This document shows positions 17,700 to 26,383 of a DNA stretch of 64,000 nucleotides, one piece after another. Location of the stretch: positions 930,001 through 994,000 of the forward strand of contig JAKCFJ010000002.1 in the NCBI GenBank assembly GCA_025041175.1, read 5' to 3'. How positions within the stretch are numbered: the first letter of the stretch is position 1; every line of letters starts with the position of its first letter. This DNA is from Halobacteriales archaeon YIM A00010 (GTDB lineage Archaea > Halobacteriota > Halobacteria > Halobacteriales > Haloarculaceae). The translations under genes were made by a program, and so were the position numbers. The notes beneath the pieces were generated by a model. It did not search any database. It was not told the DNA's origin and worked only from the letters and a program-made list of their open reading frames with translations.

Positions 17700-18006
17700 G
17701 AGTTTGGGATCATCACAACTGGAGACCGTGGTACACGACGGTCCGTTGCGCGTGACCGCTCGTACCACCGGATCCCGCCATCGATCCGCGATCACAGCGT
17801 GTCGCTGAGCAACGTCGACAGCGCGTGGCCAACGGTATCGTGCTCGGCGTGCGATAGTGGCTGCGTTACGCGATCTCCCCTGTTGACCAATATCCCGTTT
17901 AAACTGATATCACCTTACTATAAAATGATTATGAATCAGGTTATAATCATAATATAACAGGATCTATACTGATGGTAGCGGGCAGGTGTGATCGGTAGCG
18001 CTGTTC

Positions 18007-18102
18007 ATACTGTCGGACCTGCGGACGGATCGAGACGGACTATCCAGTTGCTGTCTGGCGGGTCATCAGCACCGATATGCAATCATCTCTGTCCGACAGT
18101 AT
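18007..18102 (-). repeat. Copy 3 of the ~97-bp inverted-repeat element (reverse)
   Basis: A 96-base element with the same ends (ATACTGTCGGAC and its complement). The internal order is reversed relative to copies 1, 2 and 5: GACTATCCAGTTGCTGTCTG lies at 18038, where the others read its complement. It lies 377 bases from copy 4, in the same reverse orientation. Confidence 0.85.
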
Positions 18103-18479
18103 CACGTGTGGAAGACGAGGCCTCCCCCAATCATCCTGAATCAGTGGACAGCCACGTTTGTAGCGACGCCGCGGGGGAGAGCGTTCACACCCCATGAACG
18201 CACCTGAAATGGTGGCTGTCTCAACGACCCGATACGAGAGACGACCGAACAATCACCGGAATAACCCTCCGATCCGTTCGAGTCGAGGAAACGACGCTGC
18301 TCGAAGCCGTTCGCGGACCATAGCGCAACCGATACTGCGGCTGTTTCGCTGTCGTGAAAATCGTTTCCGTATCATTACACGCATACGTCTGTAACGCCCG
18401 GCTCGTCGTCCGGGTGTTGCTGTCCGCCCGTCAGCAGCCGATCGTGTTCTCACCGGGCGTGAACGCCTCGCCGTCACTG

Positions 18480-18576
18480 ATACTGTCGGACCTACGGACG
18501 GCGTGCGATGGACTATCCAGTTGCTGTCTGGCAGATCACCAGCAGCCGATATGCAATCACTACTGGCCGACAGTAT
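18480..18576 (-). repeat. Copy 4 of the ~97-bp inverted-repeat element (reverse)
   Basis: A 97-base element. Its inside is nearly identical to copy 3 over the middle 60 bases (GACTATCCAGTTGCTGTCTG is shared exactly) and it is the closest reverse complement of copy 2. The left end reads ATACTGTCGGAC, the right end GGCCGACAGTAT, so the terminal repeat has one mismatch. Confidence 0.85.
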
Positions 18577-19147
18577 GACGCCTCCCAGCCGCGTCGGCGC
18601 ACCGCGCGCGCCGTTCGTATCTCCGTCGCCACGAACGGAGATCTCTACTCGCCCCGCACGCCGGGTCCGCATTATACGTCCCCCACCGAGTAGTGACCCC
18701 GCCGAACGTTCGACGCGCTGTACATAAAATAACGAGAGCTGGTTACATCTAAACAGGCTTTTTCGTTTTATTCGATACCTAAAAAACAGCTATCTCATCA
18801 GTATAACAGTAAAATAATCCACTCGTATTGGCTCCATCAACGACGGGGAGGTAGAGGTAGCATTGTCTCCGGTCGTCTATTCGATACGGACGAAGGAAGG
18901 GAGTTTGGAGCGGCTCGGGCTGGAGCGATCAGTCGGCCGATTCCCTACCGCACGGAGGAACTGCGCGACAGCACCGTCAATCGGGCGGAGGGACAATCAC
19001 CAGCGTTCGCAATACATATTGAGTTATTACTTCTAACTAAATTAGGATTGAATCGTCAAACGATATGTGCTAACGAATTCACGGACAGCACGATAAAACG
19101 ATCCGGCATTCACAAAACATATAGTACGTTGTGCTGGAAGCTATCCT

Positions 19148-20458
19148 ATGGGAAAAGAATCTACTCGACGCGTGTTTCTCACGACGCTCGGTGCCGCTGG
19201 AGCGGTGTCGCTCGCTGGTTGTTCCTCGATTCCGGGTACCGGGGGTGGCGACGAACCCGCCGATCCCGACGGCACGGACACTCCAAGCAACAGTACCAGT
19301 ACCAGTACCGACAATGGTGGTGGAGGAAACGGCGGTAACGGAGGAGGCGGCGCACCAGGGAAGTCGGTGGATAACTTCAGTAATATCGAGGAGTTGCAGA
19401 TCAACGCGGGGAAAGTGTCGACCACCACTGACGACGTGTTCCAAGGGGATCAATCCGTGGTGCTCGAACCCAAGGGCAACGGAGAATCCGTCGTCAAGTT
19501 CACCAAAACGTTCTACCCGGACAACCTAGATCTGACCAAACACGACCTCTCGCTGGCAGCAAAAATAAAGAAGCCGGATCTCGGCGCGCAAGACGGCCGG
19601 ATGAAACTCGCAGCGAACATCATCGCGCCGGCCCAGAGTTCCATGACTACTGCAATTCGCCAGTTCCCGCGCGAGCTGGGCGATTGGGTCCGGTTCGATC
19701 TCGGCTACACCGACAAGAACGGCAACCCCGAGCTGGGCAACGTATCGGACATAGAGATCCAGATCGGCCCGAGGCAGGACGGCAAGAAGTTCAAGGTGTT
19801 GATCGACGACCTGCGGAAGGTCCCCAAGGGGAACAAGGGCAAGGTGATGCTCCAGTTCGACGACGGGTTCATCACCACCTACGAGAACGCCTTCCCGATG
19901 ATGAAAGAGCGAGGGTGGACCGGCTCGGCGGCGATCATCCCGAATGCGGTCGGTGCCGACAACTACGTAACGGAACAGATGATGCGCGAGATGTCTGACG
20001 AGGGCTGGGACATGATCGCTCATTACGGCAGTCCGCTGACGGGTATGTCGCCAGAAGAGCAGAAACGGAACCTTCAACAGGCCAAGCAGTATCTCGACGT
20101 GAAAGGGTTCGGAGGGGGGAACCACTTCGCGGTCCCGAACCATCGGCTGAACAAAGCAGCGCTCGATAACATCAGTGAGCTGTTCGAGACGGCGTATCTC
20201 CAGGGCGGCGGTCCCAGCAACGCCAAGCTCCCGAGTAATCCTCATTTCATCTCTCGTGTGAACGGGGCATCCATCCGGGGATCTCGCCGGATCATCAACA
20301 TGGCTGCCGAGTTCAACCAGCTCGCGGTTCTTTACTTCCACGAAATCGGCGACGGTGACGGGTGGCTCCCGAAACAGGACTTCAAGAAGCTCCTCGATCA
20401 CATCGAGAAGAAAGAGGTCGACGTCATCACGCCCACACAGCTCACCAACAACAAGTGA
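19148..20458 (+). CDS. Polysaccharide deacetylase-like lipoprotein, copy 1
   Basis: The 436-residue protein starts with a twin-arginine signal ending in a lipobox (RRVFLTTLGAAGAVSLAGC), then a Gly/Ser/Thr/Asn linker (residues 33-70). Next comes a beta-rich domain (80-220, carbohydrate-binding-like) and a NodB-type deacetylase fold from about 230. The metal-site start is LQFDDGFITTYENAFPM. The usual second motif H-T-x-x-H is poorly kept; MIAHYG near 288 stands in its place. It probably acts on chitin or another amino-sugar polymer at the cell surface, in keeping with the adjacent chitinases, but loss of a His leaves activity uncertain. A close tandem copy lies at 20871. Confidence 0.8.
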   Translation: MGKESTRRVFLTTLGAAGAVSLAGCSSIPGTGGGDEPADPDGTDTPSNSTSTSTDNGGGGNGGNGGGGAPGKSVDNFSNIEELQINAGKVSTTTDDVFQGDQSVVLEPKGNGESVVKFTKTFYPDNLDLTKHDLSLAAKIKKPDLGAQDGRMKLAANIIAPAQSSMTTAIRQFPRELGDWVRFDLGYTDKNGNPELGNVSDIEIQIGPRQDGKKFKVLIDDLRKVPKGNKGKVMLQFDDGFITTYENAFPMMKERGWTGSAAIIPNAVGADNYVTEQMMREMSDEGWDMIAHYGSPLTGMSPEEQKRNLQQAKQYLDVKGFGGGNHFAVPNHRLNKAALDNISELFETAYLQGGGPSNAKLPSNPHFISRVNGASIRGSRRIINMAAEFNQLAVLYFHEIGDGDGWLPKQDFKKLLDHIEKKEVDVITPTQLTNNK

Positions 20459-20491
20459 CGTGGGGGATCAGGAGGCAACGCGGACGCCGTC

Positions 20492-20569
20492 TCAGTCGTC
20501 AGCCTCAGGCTGTCGTTCCACGAGCTCATCGGGGGTGGTGTCGGCGTCGTGGTCCTCGGTCGGAAACAC
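20492..20569 (-). pseudogene. 3' fragment of the xanthine/uracil permease gene
   Basis: 78 bases on the minus strand encode the end VFPTEDHDADTTPDELVERQ plus PEADD and stop, differing by a few bases from the tail of the intact permease at 22203. It is not a gene in itself. It was copied along with the deacetylase gene. The remaining part of the 412-base gap 20459-20870 holds the promoter of the second deacetylase and no other gene that I can see. Confidence 0.85.
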
Positions 20570-20870
20570 CGAATCTCTCCGGTTGTCCAGCCGATACAGG
20601 CGAGGGTGTGGGGCTTCGGAACGATTCACTCGATCACGGGACCCACGGTGATCAGTCATCCGATCCGTACCGCATCGCTCGGAACGCACGTCGTCACCTA
20701 TCAATCGGGTAAGGTAACGATTACCGAGTACACAACATATATCGAGTTGCTACTACTAATCGGGTTGGATTCGAATCGGCCAGTGATGCTCGCTAACGAA
20801 CTTGGAGACAGTATGGTAAACCGATCGGGCATTCACAAAACATATAGCATGTTGTGGCGGGAACTATCGC

Positions 20871-22175
20871 ATGGGAAAAGAATCTACTCGACGCGTGTTT
20901 CTCACGACGCTCGGTGCCGCTGGAGCGGTGTCGCTCGCTGGTTGTTCCTCGATTCCGGGTACCGGGGGTGGCGACGAACCCGCCGATCCCGACGGCACGG
21001 ACACTCCAAGCAACAGTACCAGTACCAGTACCGACAATGGTGGTGGAGGAAACGGCGGAAACAACGCACCTGGAAAGTCGGTGGACGACTTCAGCAACGT
21101 AGATAGCACAGACGAGGGCTGGCAGATCAACGAAGGAAAGCTATCGACCACTACTGATGACGTGTTCCAAGGGGATCAATCCGTAGTGCTCGAACCCCAG
21201 CAAAACGCAAATGAGCCGGTCGTCAAGATCACCAAAAACTTCTATCCGGACAATCAGGACCTGACCAAACACGACCTCTCGCTGGCGGCAAAAGTGAAGA
21301 AGCCGAAAAATCAACGGCTGCGGATACGAGCGGAGATCATCACTCTTGCTGAGAGTGCCATGCTCACCTCGATCCGCCAGATTCCCCGCGACCTGGACGG
21401 CTGGGTCCGGTTCGATCTCGGCTACACCGACAAGAACGGCAACCCCGAGATGGGCAACGTGACGGAGATGAACATCCAGATCAAGCCGGCGAACCAAAAG
21501 CCGTTCGAGGTGTTGATCGACGACCTGCGGAAGGTCCCCAAGGGGAACAAGGGCAAGGTGATGCTCCAGTTCGACGACGGGCACATCAGTGCCTACGAAA
21601 ACGCTTTCCCGATCCTGAAACAGAAGGGATGGTCCGGTTCGGCGGCGATCATCCCAGATGCGGTCGGTGCCGACAACTATGTGAAGCAACAGATGATGCG
21701 CGAGATGGCGGACGCGGGCTGGGACATGATCGCTCATTACGGCCAAAATCTGACCGAGATGAAGCCCGAAGAGCAGAAACAGGCTCTCCAGGAAGTCAAA
21801 CAGTATCTCGACGTGAAGGGGTTCAAAGACGGAGTTAACCACTTCGCCGTTCCGTATCACCAAGTGAACAAAGCAGCGCTCGATAACATCAGTGAGCTGT
21901 TCGAGACGGCGTATCTCCAGGGTGGATGCCCCAACAATGCCAAGCTCCCGAGTAACCCTGCTTTCATCTCCAGGGTAAACGGGGAATCCATCCGGGGAAC
22001 TCGCCGGATCGTCAACATGGCTGCGGAGTTCAACCAGCTGGCCGTCGTCTACTTCCACAAGATCGGCGACGGTGACGGGTGGCTCCCGAAACAGGACTTC
22101 CAGAAGGTCCTCGACCACATCGAGAAGAAAGAGATCGACGTTATCACGCCCACACAGCTCACCAACGACGGGTGA
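20871..22175 (+). CDS. Polysaccharide deacetylase-like lipoprotein, copy 2
   Basis: The 434-residue tandem paralogue of the protein at 19148, with the same Tat/lipobox signal and linker. The linker is shorter (the GGGG run before APGKS is lost). The deacetylase motif reads LQFDDGHISAYENAFP, and the second motif again MIAHYG. The middle domain (residues 80-215) has diverged most, the rest stays very similar. The promoter is duplicated too. It is convergent with the permease gene, whose stop lies 28 bases beyond. Divergence of the binding domain suggests different substrates, which is inference. Confidence 0.8.
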   Translation: MGKESTRRVFLTTLGAAGAVSLAGCSSIPGTGGGDEPADPDGTDTPSNSTSTSTDNGGGGNGGNNAPGKSVDDFSNVDSTDEGWQINEGKLSTTTDDVFQGDQSVVLEPQQNANEPVVKITKNFYPDNQDLTKHDLSLAAKVKKPKNQRLRIRAEIITLAESAMLTSIRQIPRDLDGWVRFDLGYTDKNGNPEMGNVTEMNIQIKPANQKPFEVLIDDLRKVPKGNKGKVMLQFDDGHISAYENAFPILKQKGWSGSAAIIPDAVGADNYVKQQMMREMADAGWDMIAHYGQNLTEMKPEEQKQALQEVKQYLDVKGFKDGVNHFAVPYHQVNKAALDNISELFETAYLQGGCPNNAKLPSNPAFISRVNGESIRGTRRIVNMAAEFNQLAVVYFHKIGDGDGWLPKQDFQKVLDHIEKKEIDVITPTQLTNDG

Positions 22176-22202
22176 CGGGCGGTGGGCAACGCGGACGCCG
22201 TC

Positions 22203-23564
22203 TCAGTCGTCAGCCTCGGGCTGTCGTTCCACGAGCTCATCGTGGGTGGTGTCGGCATCGTGGTCCTCGGTCGGAAACACGGCATCGAGAACCAACGAGG
22301 TGACGGCGGTCACGACGACTGCCTCGCCGAGAACCGTCTCGACGGCGGTCGGGAACTGTTCGAGCACCGCCGGCCGGGTTGCGACCCCGAGACCGAGGCT
22401 GATCGACGCAGCGATGATTACCATGTTGCGCTGGTTCAAGGGAACGTTCTCCCGAAGAATCGCCAGCCCGTTCGAGAGGACCATGCCGAACATGACGAGC
22501 GACGCGCCACCCAACACCGGATCCGGCATCGTCGCAAACAGCACCGAGATTTTCGGCACGAGACCGAGAACGACGAGCAACACGCCGCTGATAACGACGA
22601 CAAACCGGCTCATGATGCCGGTGAAGGTGACCACCCCAACGTTCTGGGCGAACGACGTGTTAGGGAACCCACCGAACGCGCCCGCAACGCTGCTCATCAC
22701 GCCGTCCGCCACGAGACCACCCTTCAGTTCCGATCGCTCGGGCGTGCGCCCTTCGACGGCCGTGATCGCCGAGATGTGACCGATGGTCTCCATCGCGGTC
22801 GTCACATAGAGAATCCCAATGATGAGAATCGGCACCGGTTCGAACGAGATCCCGAACGCCAACGGCGTGGGATACGCGATCCAGTCGGCCTGGGCGACCG
22901 GAGTGAAATCGACCATGCCCAGCGCCCACGCAGCGACGTATCCGATGACGATACTGACTAGTAGACTGAGCGTCCGGCTGTAGCCCGACCGGAGCCGGTT
23001 GAGTCCGATAGCGACGCCGAATACGAGCACGCCGACAGCGAGGTTTGCCGGCCGACCGTAATCGGCGGCTCCGGCACCGCCAGCGAGGTAGTCCATCCCG
23101 ACCGGAACGAGGTACAGACCGATGATAACGACGATCAACCCGTTCACCAACGGCGTGAAATAGGATCTGAACCACTCGTATTTCCAACCGATGAACACCT
23201 CCACGAGACCGGCGACGATACAGGCACCGAACACCCCAGAGAGACCGTACTGTGTTCCCACCGCAACGATACCACCGATGAAGGCGAAGCTCGTTCCCAT
23301 GACGATCGGCAGCCGCGCACCGATCGGGCCGATCGGCGACGCCTGAACGATCGTCGCACACCCCGCAAACACCAGCGCCATCTGGACGAGATACGTCTCT
23401 TGGCCGGTCGTAACGCCGACCGCACCGGCGATGATGAGTGGTGGCGCAAGGTTCGGGAGTATCATCGCAAGCACGTGCTGCAGTCCCAGCGGGATCGATT
23501 CGCGCAACGGTGGTTTCGCGTCGATACCGTACGCGACATCGATGTCCGTGTCGTCGTCAGACAT
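22203..23564 (-). CDS. Uracil/xanthine permease (NCS2 family)
   Basis: The 453-residue membrane protein has 12-14 hydrophobic segments and NCS2 marks: LQHVLAMILPNLAPPLIIAG near 27, GTSFAFIGGI near 90, the family signature region ISAITAVEGRTP followed by GGFPNTSFAQNVGVV near 300 (the substrate-site NTSFAQN motif), and GLATRPAVLEQFP-like sequence near 405. It imports a purine or pyrimidine base with protons. The tail (DHDADTTHDELVERQPEADD) is hydrophilic and its coding end is repeated after the first deacetylase. Substrate cannot be fixed from sequence. Confidence 0.92.
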   Translation of the reverse strand: MSDDDTDIDVAYGIDAKPPLRESIPLGLQHVLAMILPNLAPPLIIAGAVGVTTGQETYLVQMALVFAGCATIVQASPIGPIGARLPIVMGTSFAFIGGIVAVGTQYGLSGVFGACIVAGLVEVFIGWKYEWFRSYFTPLVNGLIVVIIGLYLVPVGMDYLAGGAGAADYGRPANLAVGVLVFGVAIGLNRLRSGYSRTLSLLVSIVIGYVAAWALGMVDFTPVAQADWIAYPTPLAFGISFEPVPILIIGILYVTTAMETIGHISAITAVEGRTPERSELKGGLVADGVMSSVAGAFGGFPNTSFAQNVGVVTFTGIMSRFVVVISGVLLVVLGLVPKISVLFATMPDPVLGGASLVMFGMVLSNGLAILRENVPLNQRNMVIIAASISLGLGVATRPAVLEQFPTAVETVLGEAVVVTAVTSLVLDAVFPTEDHDADTTHDELVERQPEADD

Positions 23565-23961
23565 GCTGTCGGATGATGTGAATCATCCCCTTATGGTTTC
23601 GGTAGTGGTGTATATTCGGACAGAATACACTTGATACTGTATTAATTGTCGTTTCTAACACGAATCGCACAACATACATTGTCCCAAATGTCACACCAAC
23701 ACACGTGGCACACAGTGTGTCGGTTTCACACGAAGGACAATTGCCGGTGGACAGGTAGCGTTCCTGCCATGGGCAGACGCGTTCGAGCGCAGCACTGGCT
23801 GTGAGCACCGTCTCACCGGCGTGTCGGTTGCCGAGGGCTTACAGCCCGACCGGTACGTCGTCGATATCGCCCGCAGGAACGCCAGGCTACCCGGTGAGAT
23901 TGAACGGCCACGTGAGACGCCAGTCCGTGAAGCGGATCACAAGAAGTCCCGTTGTCCAGTG
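23565..23961. other. Intergenic stretch, one doubtful Cys-rich small frame
   Basis: 397 bases upstream of the permease start. The permease promoter lies at its left end (A/T-rich 23570-23660). A minus-strand frame of 83 codons (23557-23808) contains CPSCETDTLCATC, two CxxC pairs resembling a zinc ribbon, but its C-terminal part overlaps the permease start and does not look like protein. I left it uncalled. Nothing else is recognisable. Confidence 0.4.
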
Positions 23962-24393
23962 CTACAGCCGAGCCGCGATACGATCCTGCAGCAGCGTTCG
24001 ATGACACCGTTTCTGATCGGTGTTCTCTCGACAGACCAGGACGAGTCGCTCACCGGCACGAAGACGGTCCGTGAGCGCAGAGACCGCTCGTCGAGCGTCA
24101 GAGGATTCGGTCAGGTGTGAGCGGTATCGCTGTTCGAAGCCGAGCTCCTCCCAGGCAGCGTTGTGCGCGCCTTCATCACACAGTCCCTGTATTTTGAGAT
24201 CCTCGTACCGTCGTTCGAACTCGTCCAACAGCGAAGGAGGCGGACCGAGTGAGGGACGGTTTTCGTCGACCGCCGAGTCGAACCCCGCCGGTGGGCGCCG
24301 GACGACGCCTACGAGCGTCGTTTCGTCTGACAGGTCGACAAGCCCGTGCCGAAGCGCGGTCACGTACGTATCCCCGAGACGATCACTGGTCAT
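23962..24393 (-). CDS. DUF488 family protein
   Basis: The 143-residue protein has the DUF488 layout: an N-terminal strand with LVGVVRRPPAGFDS, a middle with LLDEFERRYEDLK, and the C-terminal conserved part RLVLVCRENTDQKRCHRTLL, close to the usual LLC-E-CHR motif. The function of the family is not established; the Cys and His of the C-terminal motif could bind metal or be catalytic. The ATG at 24393 was preferred because the upstream extension lacks family similarity. It ends a small gap downstream of phoU and is transcribed the same way as the pst operon, 62 bases after phoU. Confidence 0.8.
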   Translation of the reverse strand: MTSDRLGDTYVTALRHGLVDLSDETTLVGVVRRPPAGFDSAVDENRPSLGPPPSLLDEFERRYEDLKIQGLCDEGAHNAAWEELGFEQRYRSHLTESSDARRAVSALTDRLRAGERLVLVCRENTDQKRCHRTLLQDRIAARL

Positions 24394-24455
24394 GCTCACT
24401 ATCCATTCGGGACACACGAATGTCAATCCTCTCTCGATCGGGAAACGAGAACCGA

Positions 24456-25496
24456 TCACCGCTCGGTCGGGGCGTTCATTCGTGAATCCTCGTCCGATAG
24501 GGTGGCGAGATTGCCCCGACGGATAGCTTTCCGCAGTCCCAGCTCAGCGATGTTACCGCCGTGTTCTGCTGTTCGGCGGAGTCTGTCGAGGGCGGGTCTG
24601 AGTGTACAGTTCTCGGCGGATTCGATCAGCCGGCGATCGAGCGCCATGATCGCTTCGCGCACCTCATCGCGGGTCGTGAGCACGGTTCGAGCGGTTTCCC
24701 CGTTCGCGTCGCCCACGATGACGCCCACCGCGTTGGCCACGAGATCGCGGACTAGCCCCGCGATGGCGGTGATATCGTCGATGATGGAGGTTTCCACGGG
24801 CGTCTCGATCCTCGTTGCGACCGAGACGATGCCTTCGGCGTGGTCTGCGACGCGTTCGAGCTCCCGCGTCGTCGTCCACAGCTCGAACAGCTCGGTGCTC
24901 GTCAGCCCGAGCGTGTTCATCTCCTCGATTCGGGACAGTCCCCGGGCAAAGGAGCGGTCGATCAGGGCATACAGACGGTCGGCCTGGTCGTCGCGGTCGG
25001 ACAGCCCCGCCGGATTCGGCTCCCCCAGCGCGGCCGTCGCATCCCGGTGCATCGAGAGCGCGACGAACTTGAGCTGGCGCACCGACTGGCGCACCGACAC
25101 TTCGGCGGTGTCGAGCAGCGTTCGGATCGTGATGGCCGTCCCCGAGCTTTCGACGACTGAGGCACCGGTCAGATTTCTGGCGACCCGTTCGACGACGCGC
25201 CGTTGTTCGTCGGTGAACGATCCCGCAGCCACGAGCGTTACGTCCGTGGCACCCAGCGCGTAGGCAGCCCGGAGCACGCGTTCGAGAAACGCGCTGTCGT
25301 CGGTGTCGATCCGAACCGTGACGGCGTCGTCCGATCCGTTCGCCCGCTCGTGAACTTGGAGGACGAGCAGCCCATCGATGTGGGTGTGAAGCGCAACGGT
25401 GTCGCCCGCCGTGATCTCCTGGGACTCGGCCCATTCTTTCGGAAGCGAGACGGTGTAGGTTCCGCCGCCGACAGTCTGGATTTTGCGCGTGTCCAT
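24456..25496 (-). CDS. phoU: PhoU-type phosphate uptake regulator with AbrB-like N-terminus
   Basis: The 346-residue protein starts with a SpoVT/AbrB swapped-hairpin domain (residues 1-45; TRKIQTVGGGTYTVSLPKEW), typical of archaeal PhoU-like regulators. A middle domain follows, then two PhoU helical repeats (about 205-330; ELFELWTTTRELERVADHAE and EVREAIMALDRRL). PhoU proteins sense phosphate status via the Pst transporter and damp uptake. It is the last gene of the operon pstS-pstC-pstA-pstB-phoU, 50 bases after pstB. The AbrB domain suggests that it also binds DNA. Confidence 0.9.
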   Translation of the reverse strand: MDTRKIQTVGGGTYTVSLPKEWAESQEITAGDTVALHTHIDGLLVLQVHERANGSDDAVTVRIDTDDSAFLERVLRAAYALGATDVTLVAAGSFTDEQRRVVERVARNLTGASVVESSGTAITIRTLLDTAEVSVRQSVRQLKFVALSMHRDATAALGEPNPAGLSDRDDQADRLYALIDRSFARGLSRIEEMNTLGLTSTELFELWTTTRELERVADHAEGIVSVATRIETPVETSIIDDITAIAGLVRDLVANAVGVIVGDANGETARTVLTTRDEVREAIMALDRRLIESAENCTLRPALDRLRRTAEHGGNIAELGLRKAIRRGNLATLSDEDSRMNAPTER

Positions 25497-25546
25497 CGTT
25501 CAGTGGAGGCGGGGATCAGTCTCGAAATGCTCTCGCGTCACGTCGA

Positions 25547-26383
25547 TCACCCGAACTTGCCGGTGATGTAGTCCTCGACGCGCTGGCTGTCTGGATCCTC
25601 GAAGATCGTGTCCGTGTCGTCGTACTCAGCGAGCTCGCCGCCGGTGAGAAAGACCGCCGTCTGGTCTGAGATCCGCGCGGCCTGTTGCATGTTGTGCGTG
25701 ACGATGATAACCGTGTACTCCTCTGCAAGCGATTCGATGAGATCCTCGATCTTCGAGGTAGCAACGGGATCGAGCGCGCTTGCCGGTTCGTCCATCAGGA
25801 TGATTTCGGGATCGACCGCGAGACACCGGGCGATGCAGAGGCGCTGTTGTTGGCCGCCAGAGAGAGCAAGCGCGCTCTTTTCGAGTTGATCGCTCACTTC
25901 TTCAAAGAGCGCCGCTCGCTGGAGCGCCCGTTCGACACGTTCGTCAAGCTCGTCAGTGCGTCCGTGAATCCGAAGACCGTAGGCGACGTTGTCGTAGATG
26001 CTCTTCGGAAACGGATTGGGGTGTTGGAACACCATCCCGACCCGGCGGCGCAGCGCGACCGGATCCACCTCGGGTCCGTAGACGTCCGTTCCATCGAAGC
26101 GCAAGCGCCCATCGACGCGTGCGGCGTCGACGAGGTCGTTCATCCGGTTGATACACCGGAGAAACGTCGATTTCCCACAACCGGACGGTCCAATGATTGC
26201 CGTTACCTGTCGCCGTGGGATCTCCAAATCGACATCCTGGAGCGCTTGCTCTTGGCCGTAGTAGACGCTCACGTCGCGAGCTTCGATGACCGTTCTCGCT
26301 CCGGTGGACTGCTCATCTTCGCCAACCGTAGATTCAGCGTCGACGGTTGACGGTTGTGTTTGGGTGCGTTCGTGTTCACTCAT
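25547..26383 (-). CDS. pstB: Phosphate ABC transporter ATP-binding protein
   Basis: The 278-residue ATPase has Walker [20 protein letters not shown] (the PstB-specific continuation RCINRMND), a Q-loop in [10 protein letters not shown], signature [16 protein letters not shown], and Walker [13 protein letters not shown]. The N-terminal 35 residues are an acidic Gln/Thr-rich extension, common in haloarchaeal PstB. It energises phosphate import by PstA and PstC. The start overlaps the end of pstA by 8 bases, as expected for translational coupling. Complete. Confidence 0.96.
   Translation of the reverse strand: MSEHERTQTQPSTVDAESTVGEDEQSTGARTVIEARDVSVYYGQEQALQDVDLEIPRRQVTAIIGPSGCGKSTFLRCINRMNDLVDAARVDGRLRFDGTDVYGPEVDPVALRRRVGMVFQHPNPFPKSIYDNVAYGLRIHGRTDELDERVERALQRAALFEEVSDQLEKSALALSGGQQQRLCIARCLAVDPEIILMDEPASALDPVATSKIEDLIESLAEEYTVIIVTHNMQQAARISDQTAVFLTGGELAEYDDTDTIFEDPDSQRVEDYITGKFG

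Larger units (their letters stand above)
17700..19147. other. Long non-coding stretch between divergent genes
   Basis: About 1450 bases between the chitinase start and the first deacetylase start. Two reverse-oriented copies of the 97-bp element (18007 and 18480) account for under 200 bases. The rest has only short frames of non-haloarchaeal composition on both strands, and A/T-rich ends (17880-17960, 18720-18840). I saw no RNA gene or recognisable gene remnant. The right end holds the deacetylase promoter, with a TATA-like CATATAG about 30 bases before the ATG at 19148. Confidence 0.6.
18990..22280 (+). repeat. Tandem segmental duplication of about 1.7 kb
   Basis: Two direct copies, roughly 18990-20569 and 20700-22280. 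Each has the same promoter block (ATTCACAAAACATATAG), a deacetylase lipoprotein gene with identical first codons, and a 78-base segment that is the 3' end of the permease gene at 22203. In the second copy this segment is part of the intact permease; in the first it stops at 20569. The copies have since diverged in the middle of the genes. The boundaries of the promoter part are approximate. Confidence 0.75.

Noticed and set aside
23557-23808. A Cys-rich 83-codon frame with two CxxC pairs
   Set aside because: The Cys part looks like a zinc ribbon, but the rest overlaps the permease promoter and start and is not protein-like; no family recognised.
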